Source: Nitrospirota bacterium (GTDB taxonomy: Bacteria; Nitrospirota; Nitrospiria; Nitrospirales; Nitrospiraceae). From it: a stretch of 8,399 nucleotides of DNA. This document shows, one piece after another, positions 6,848 through 8,399 of the stretch (position 1 is the stretch's first letter; the number at the start of each line of letters is the position of its first letter). Both the position numbers and the translations under genes were made by a program. The DNA is taken from assembly GCA_016195505.1 (NCBI GenBank), contig JACPZN010000272.1:1-8399 (forward strand), read 5' to 3'. Under the pieces are notes generated by a model. That model was not told the origin of the DNA and did not search any database. It worked only from the letters and a program-made list of their open reading frames with translations.

Positions 6848-6862
6848 ACCCTGGAACAGGGT
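6848..6862. repeat. Small perfect hairpin in the divergent intergenic region
   Basis: ACCCTG-GAA-CAGGGT forms a 6-pair stem with a 3-base loop, inside a direct repeat of GGTCTCG (6840-6846 and 6860-6866). It lies upstream of the minus-strand gene at 6751. It could be an operator, but no other evidence supports this. Confidence 0.25.
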
Positions 6863-6926
6863 CTCGCAGCGCCTGGTCATTCCCAGCCACGACGCACCAT
6901 CGTCTTTCCGTTGGGGCCGCCCGCCG

Positions 6927-6956
6927 TTGAGAGTGTGAAAGAATATGCATGATAAA
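6927..6956 (+). promoter_or_regulatory. Candidate promoter for the PilZ/receiver operon
   Basis: TTGAGA (6927-6932) and GATAAA (6951-6956) are 18 bases apart in a locally AT-rich patch, about 58 bases before the ATG at 7015. The -35 box matches the consensus at four or five bases and the -10 box at four. Confidence 0.3.
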
Positions 6957-7014
6957 TTGCGAATCCATGCAAAAAGTGGGAATCTGTGGTTAGCCATCGA
7001 GGGAAACGGCCAGA

Positions 7015-7536
7015 ATGAAGCTGCCCGTTAAGGTCTCATTACGGCACAGAGGAAAAGCCTTGGGGCTGGACAACGAGAAAGAAACGATGAGCCTGCTCAG
7101 CTCAACAGGTGAATCGTTGGGGACAGTGTCGTGGGAAGCCGTCATAGATTTCATCCAGGGCTCAGTCAAACCAGGCCAATCGCACCATGCAGCCAGAAAT
7201 TTCCCCCGCAGCCGTCTTGCCGCAAAAGTGCGCTACCTGACACCGAATCATGAACAGGTCGACAGTGTCACCTACGAAATCGGTGGAGGCGGGATTTTCA
7301 TCGAGACCCGTCAACCGCCGCAGTTAGGAACGGCCCTTGAGCTGGAACTGCTTCTGCCCGACGATCAGACCGAGCCGATCAAAGCACAGGGCAAAGTGGC
7401 CTGGGTCCGGCCTGGAGAGGAGCATTATGTGTTCTCTCCCGGAATGGGGGTCCAGTTTACCGAGATTACCGAAATAGGACGGGCTCGCCTGCTGGCGATG
7501 GTGAAGGCCCTTGATCGTGCGCGTCAAGGCAATTGA
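7015..7536 (+). CDS. PilZ-like domain protein (TIGR02266-like)
   Basis: A 173-residue soluble protein. The ATG at 7015 has GAGGGA at 6999-7004, 10 bases upstream. Residues 1-50 form a small separate module (RHRGKALGLDNEKETMSLLS, then LGTVSWEAVIDFI) that I do not recognise. Residues 60-165 are PilZ-like: RNFPR (R61, R65) supplies the RxxxR switch, and GGGGIFIET, LGTALELELLLP, KAQGKVAWV and GMGVQFTEI follow in the order of this beta-barrel family. PilZ domains usually bind cyclic di-GMP through RxxxR plus [D/N]xSxxG. Here the second motif reads EIGGGG (88-93), so the acidic/amide position is E and the Ser is G, and binding is uncertain. The gene is followed after 11 bases by a response regulator, which suggests co-translation and a shared signalling role. 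Confidence 0.82.
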   Translation: MKLPVKVSLRHRGKALGLDNEKETMSLLSSTGESLGTVSWEAVIDFIQGSVKPGQSHHAARNFPRSRLAAKVRYLTPNHEQVDSVTYEIGGGGIFIETRQPPQLGTALELELLLPDDQTEPIKAQGKVAWVRPGEEHYVFSPGMGVQFTEITEIGRARLLAMVKALDRARQGN

Positions 7537-7547
7537 AGGAGAAACTA

Positions 7548-8189
7548 GTGGCCATTTTAATTGTGGATGATTCGCGAGATGAGCAGGAGCTGTTATTGAC
7601 CAGACTTCGTGCAGCCGGCTACGGATCGTTGATCGTTGCCGATTCTGCCGAGGCCGCCTTTGAGATTTTAGGCCGGGATCACACTGGGCAGAGGACGGGA
7701 GCGGTTGATCTCATTCTCATGGATATCGTCATGCCCGGCATGGGCGGACTTGAAGCTTGCCGCCGGATTAAGGCGACCCAACAAGTCCAGGACATTCCTA
7801 TCATCGTCATCACAGTAATGACCGATGAGAAGGATCTCATCGCGGCCTTTGCGGCAGGTGCGATGGATTATATCCGTAAGCCGGTCAATCCTGCAGAACT
7901 CGTTGCCCGTGTGTCCTCGGCCCTCACCTTGACGGAAGAACGAAACAGGCGCAAGAGGAGAGAGCAGGAGTTGCTCCTGCGCACCGAGGATCTCGAACGA
8001 GCGCTGCGGGAGGTGAAGGTGTTGCGCGGGCTGATTCCGATCTGTGCCAAGTGTAGGAAAGTGAGGACCACCACCGGAGATTGGAAACAACTCGAGGAGT
8101 ACATCCAAGACCATTCAGAGGCTGAGTTCAGTCATGGCATCTGCCAGGTCTGCATGAAAGAGGCCTATCCGGATGTCCTAAAAGACTGA
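7548..8189 (+). CDS. Response regulator with C-terminal CxxC/CxxC module
   Basis: I chose the GTG at 7548 because AAGGAG (7536-7541) lies 6 bases before it. A TTG at 7533 would add five residues and overlap the previous stop, but would have that site inside the gene. This gives 213 residues. Residues 1-125 are a receiver with D7 and D8, phosphoacceptor D59 (LILMDIVMPGMGG), T89 and K111. Residues 128-160 form a charged coiled coil. The tail (160-208) is a recurrent module known from many receivers and PAS/kinase proteins: GLIPICAKCRKVR, GDWKQLEEYI, then FSHGICQVC. Its cysteines C166, C169, C199 and C202 could bind a metal. There is no DNA-binding or enzymatic output domain, so the protein probably acts through protein contacts. 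It follows the PilZ-like gene by 11 bases, so the two are almost certainly one operon. Confidence 0.9.
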   Translation: MAILIVDDSRDEQELLLTRLRAAGYGSLIVADSAEAAFEILGRDHTGQRTGAVDLILMDIVMPGMGGLEACRRIKATQQVQDIPIIVITVMTDEKDLIAAFAAGAMDYIRKPVNPAELVARVSSALTLTEERNRRKRREQELLLRTEDLERALREVKVLRGLIPICAKCRKVRTTTGDWKQLEEYIQDHSEAEFSHGICQVCMKEAYPDVLKD

Positions 8190-8236
8190 GGCCGCCGTGC
8201 AGAAACGATCGTTCTATTGCCGTCGAAGAACCTGGC

Positions 8237-8399
8237 CTATTCTTCCCTCAACCCCTCCACGACCAGCTGCTGCGCAGCCCAGCGAGCAGGAAAATACCCG
8301 GCCACGAGGGTCGCAACTGCCGCAAGACCGATGGCTTGGGCGAGAGCCGAGACCGGCACGATCATCTGTATGGTCCAACCAAATGATTGTTTGTTGATC
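8237..8399 (-). CDS. C-terminal end of an FtsX-type ABC transporter permease
   Basis: Read leftward from the right edge, the frame gives 53 residues starting INKQSFGWTIQ and ending VVEGLREE, with a TAG stop at 8237-8239. The pattern is aromatic-rich substrate-side sequence, a final membrane helix (VSALAQAIGLAAVATLVAGYF), then PARWAAQQ and a short cytoplasmic tail. This is the characteristic last segment of FtsX/MacB-like permeases, where it usually reads YPARRAAR. These permeases work with an ATPase partner in lipoprotein or peptide export. The gene continues past the window edge and converges on the receiver gene, with 47 bases between the stops. Confidence 0.75.
   Translation of the reverse strand, partial: INKQSFGWTIQMIVPVSALAQAIGLAAVATLVAGYFPARWAAQQLVVEGLREE

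Noticed and set aside
6645..6997. Minus-strand frames upstream of the exported hypothetical protein
   Set aside because: They have no ribosome-binding site or recognisable sequence and are rich in Arg, Gly and Ser. One overlaps the better-supported start at 6751.
8207..8216. Perfect palindrome AACGATCGTT
   Set aside because: A single 10-base palindrome in a short convergent gap is expected by chance and has no partner site.
8197..8397. Plus-strand frame at the right edge
   Set aside because: The opposite strand encodes a recognisable FtsX-type permease C-terminus ending at 8237; this frame is its shadow.
1..8399. CRISPR arrays, transposases, integrases, toxin-antitoxin or phage genes
   Set aside because: I looked for regular repeats, terminal inverted repeats and typical protein motifs on both strands and found none.

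Overview
This 8.4 kb window looks like chromosomal DNA of a moderately GC-rich, sensory-gene-rich environmental bacterium. Three protein types make a Nitrospira-like member of the Nitrospirota my best guess: the formate/nitrite-transporter fragment, the small exported hypothetical protein on the minus strand, and the receiver protein with a C-terminal cysteine module. A Desulfobacterota or Myxococcota relative would also fit. This is inference from protein character; no marker gene is present.

Left part (1-2443, + strand): the 3' portion of a GAF-linked sensor histidine kinase, followed by its presumed partner, an NtrC-type sigma-54 activator. The activator is broken. About 110 bases that should encode the Walker A/P-loop are missing near 1650, and the reading frame shifts there. 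The two-component pair therefore probably has no working output.

Middle part (2444-5431): a CAT-anticodon tRNA with encoded CCA (2567-2642), a predicted lipoprotein alpha/beta hydrolase on +, a hairpin between convergent genes, and a small exported, possibly cupredoxin-like protein on -. Next come 800 bases with no convincing gene, which contain a strong hairpin with an alternative pairing partner downstream. The section ends with a truncated formate/nitrite transporter of which only about the first third remains. The tRNA, the broken transporter and the mixed orientations suggest a remodelled stretch, but I see no transposase, integrase or att duplication.

Right part (5513-8399): an exported DUF4124-like protein with a long proline-rich tail (+), an exported hypothetical protein (-), then a tight two-gene operon (+) of a PilZ-like protein and a response regulator with a CxxC...CxxC tail. 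At the right edge, on the minus strand, is the last 53 codons of an FtsX-type ABC-transporter permease.

I found no clear new defence, mobile or biosynthetic system. The best leads are the P-loop-deleted activator, the PilZ/receiver operon with altered c-di-GMP-binding positions, the truncated transporter, and the structured leader-like region before it.
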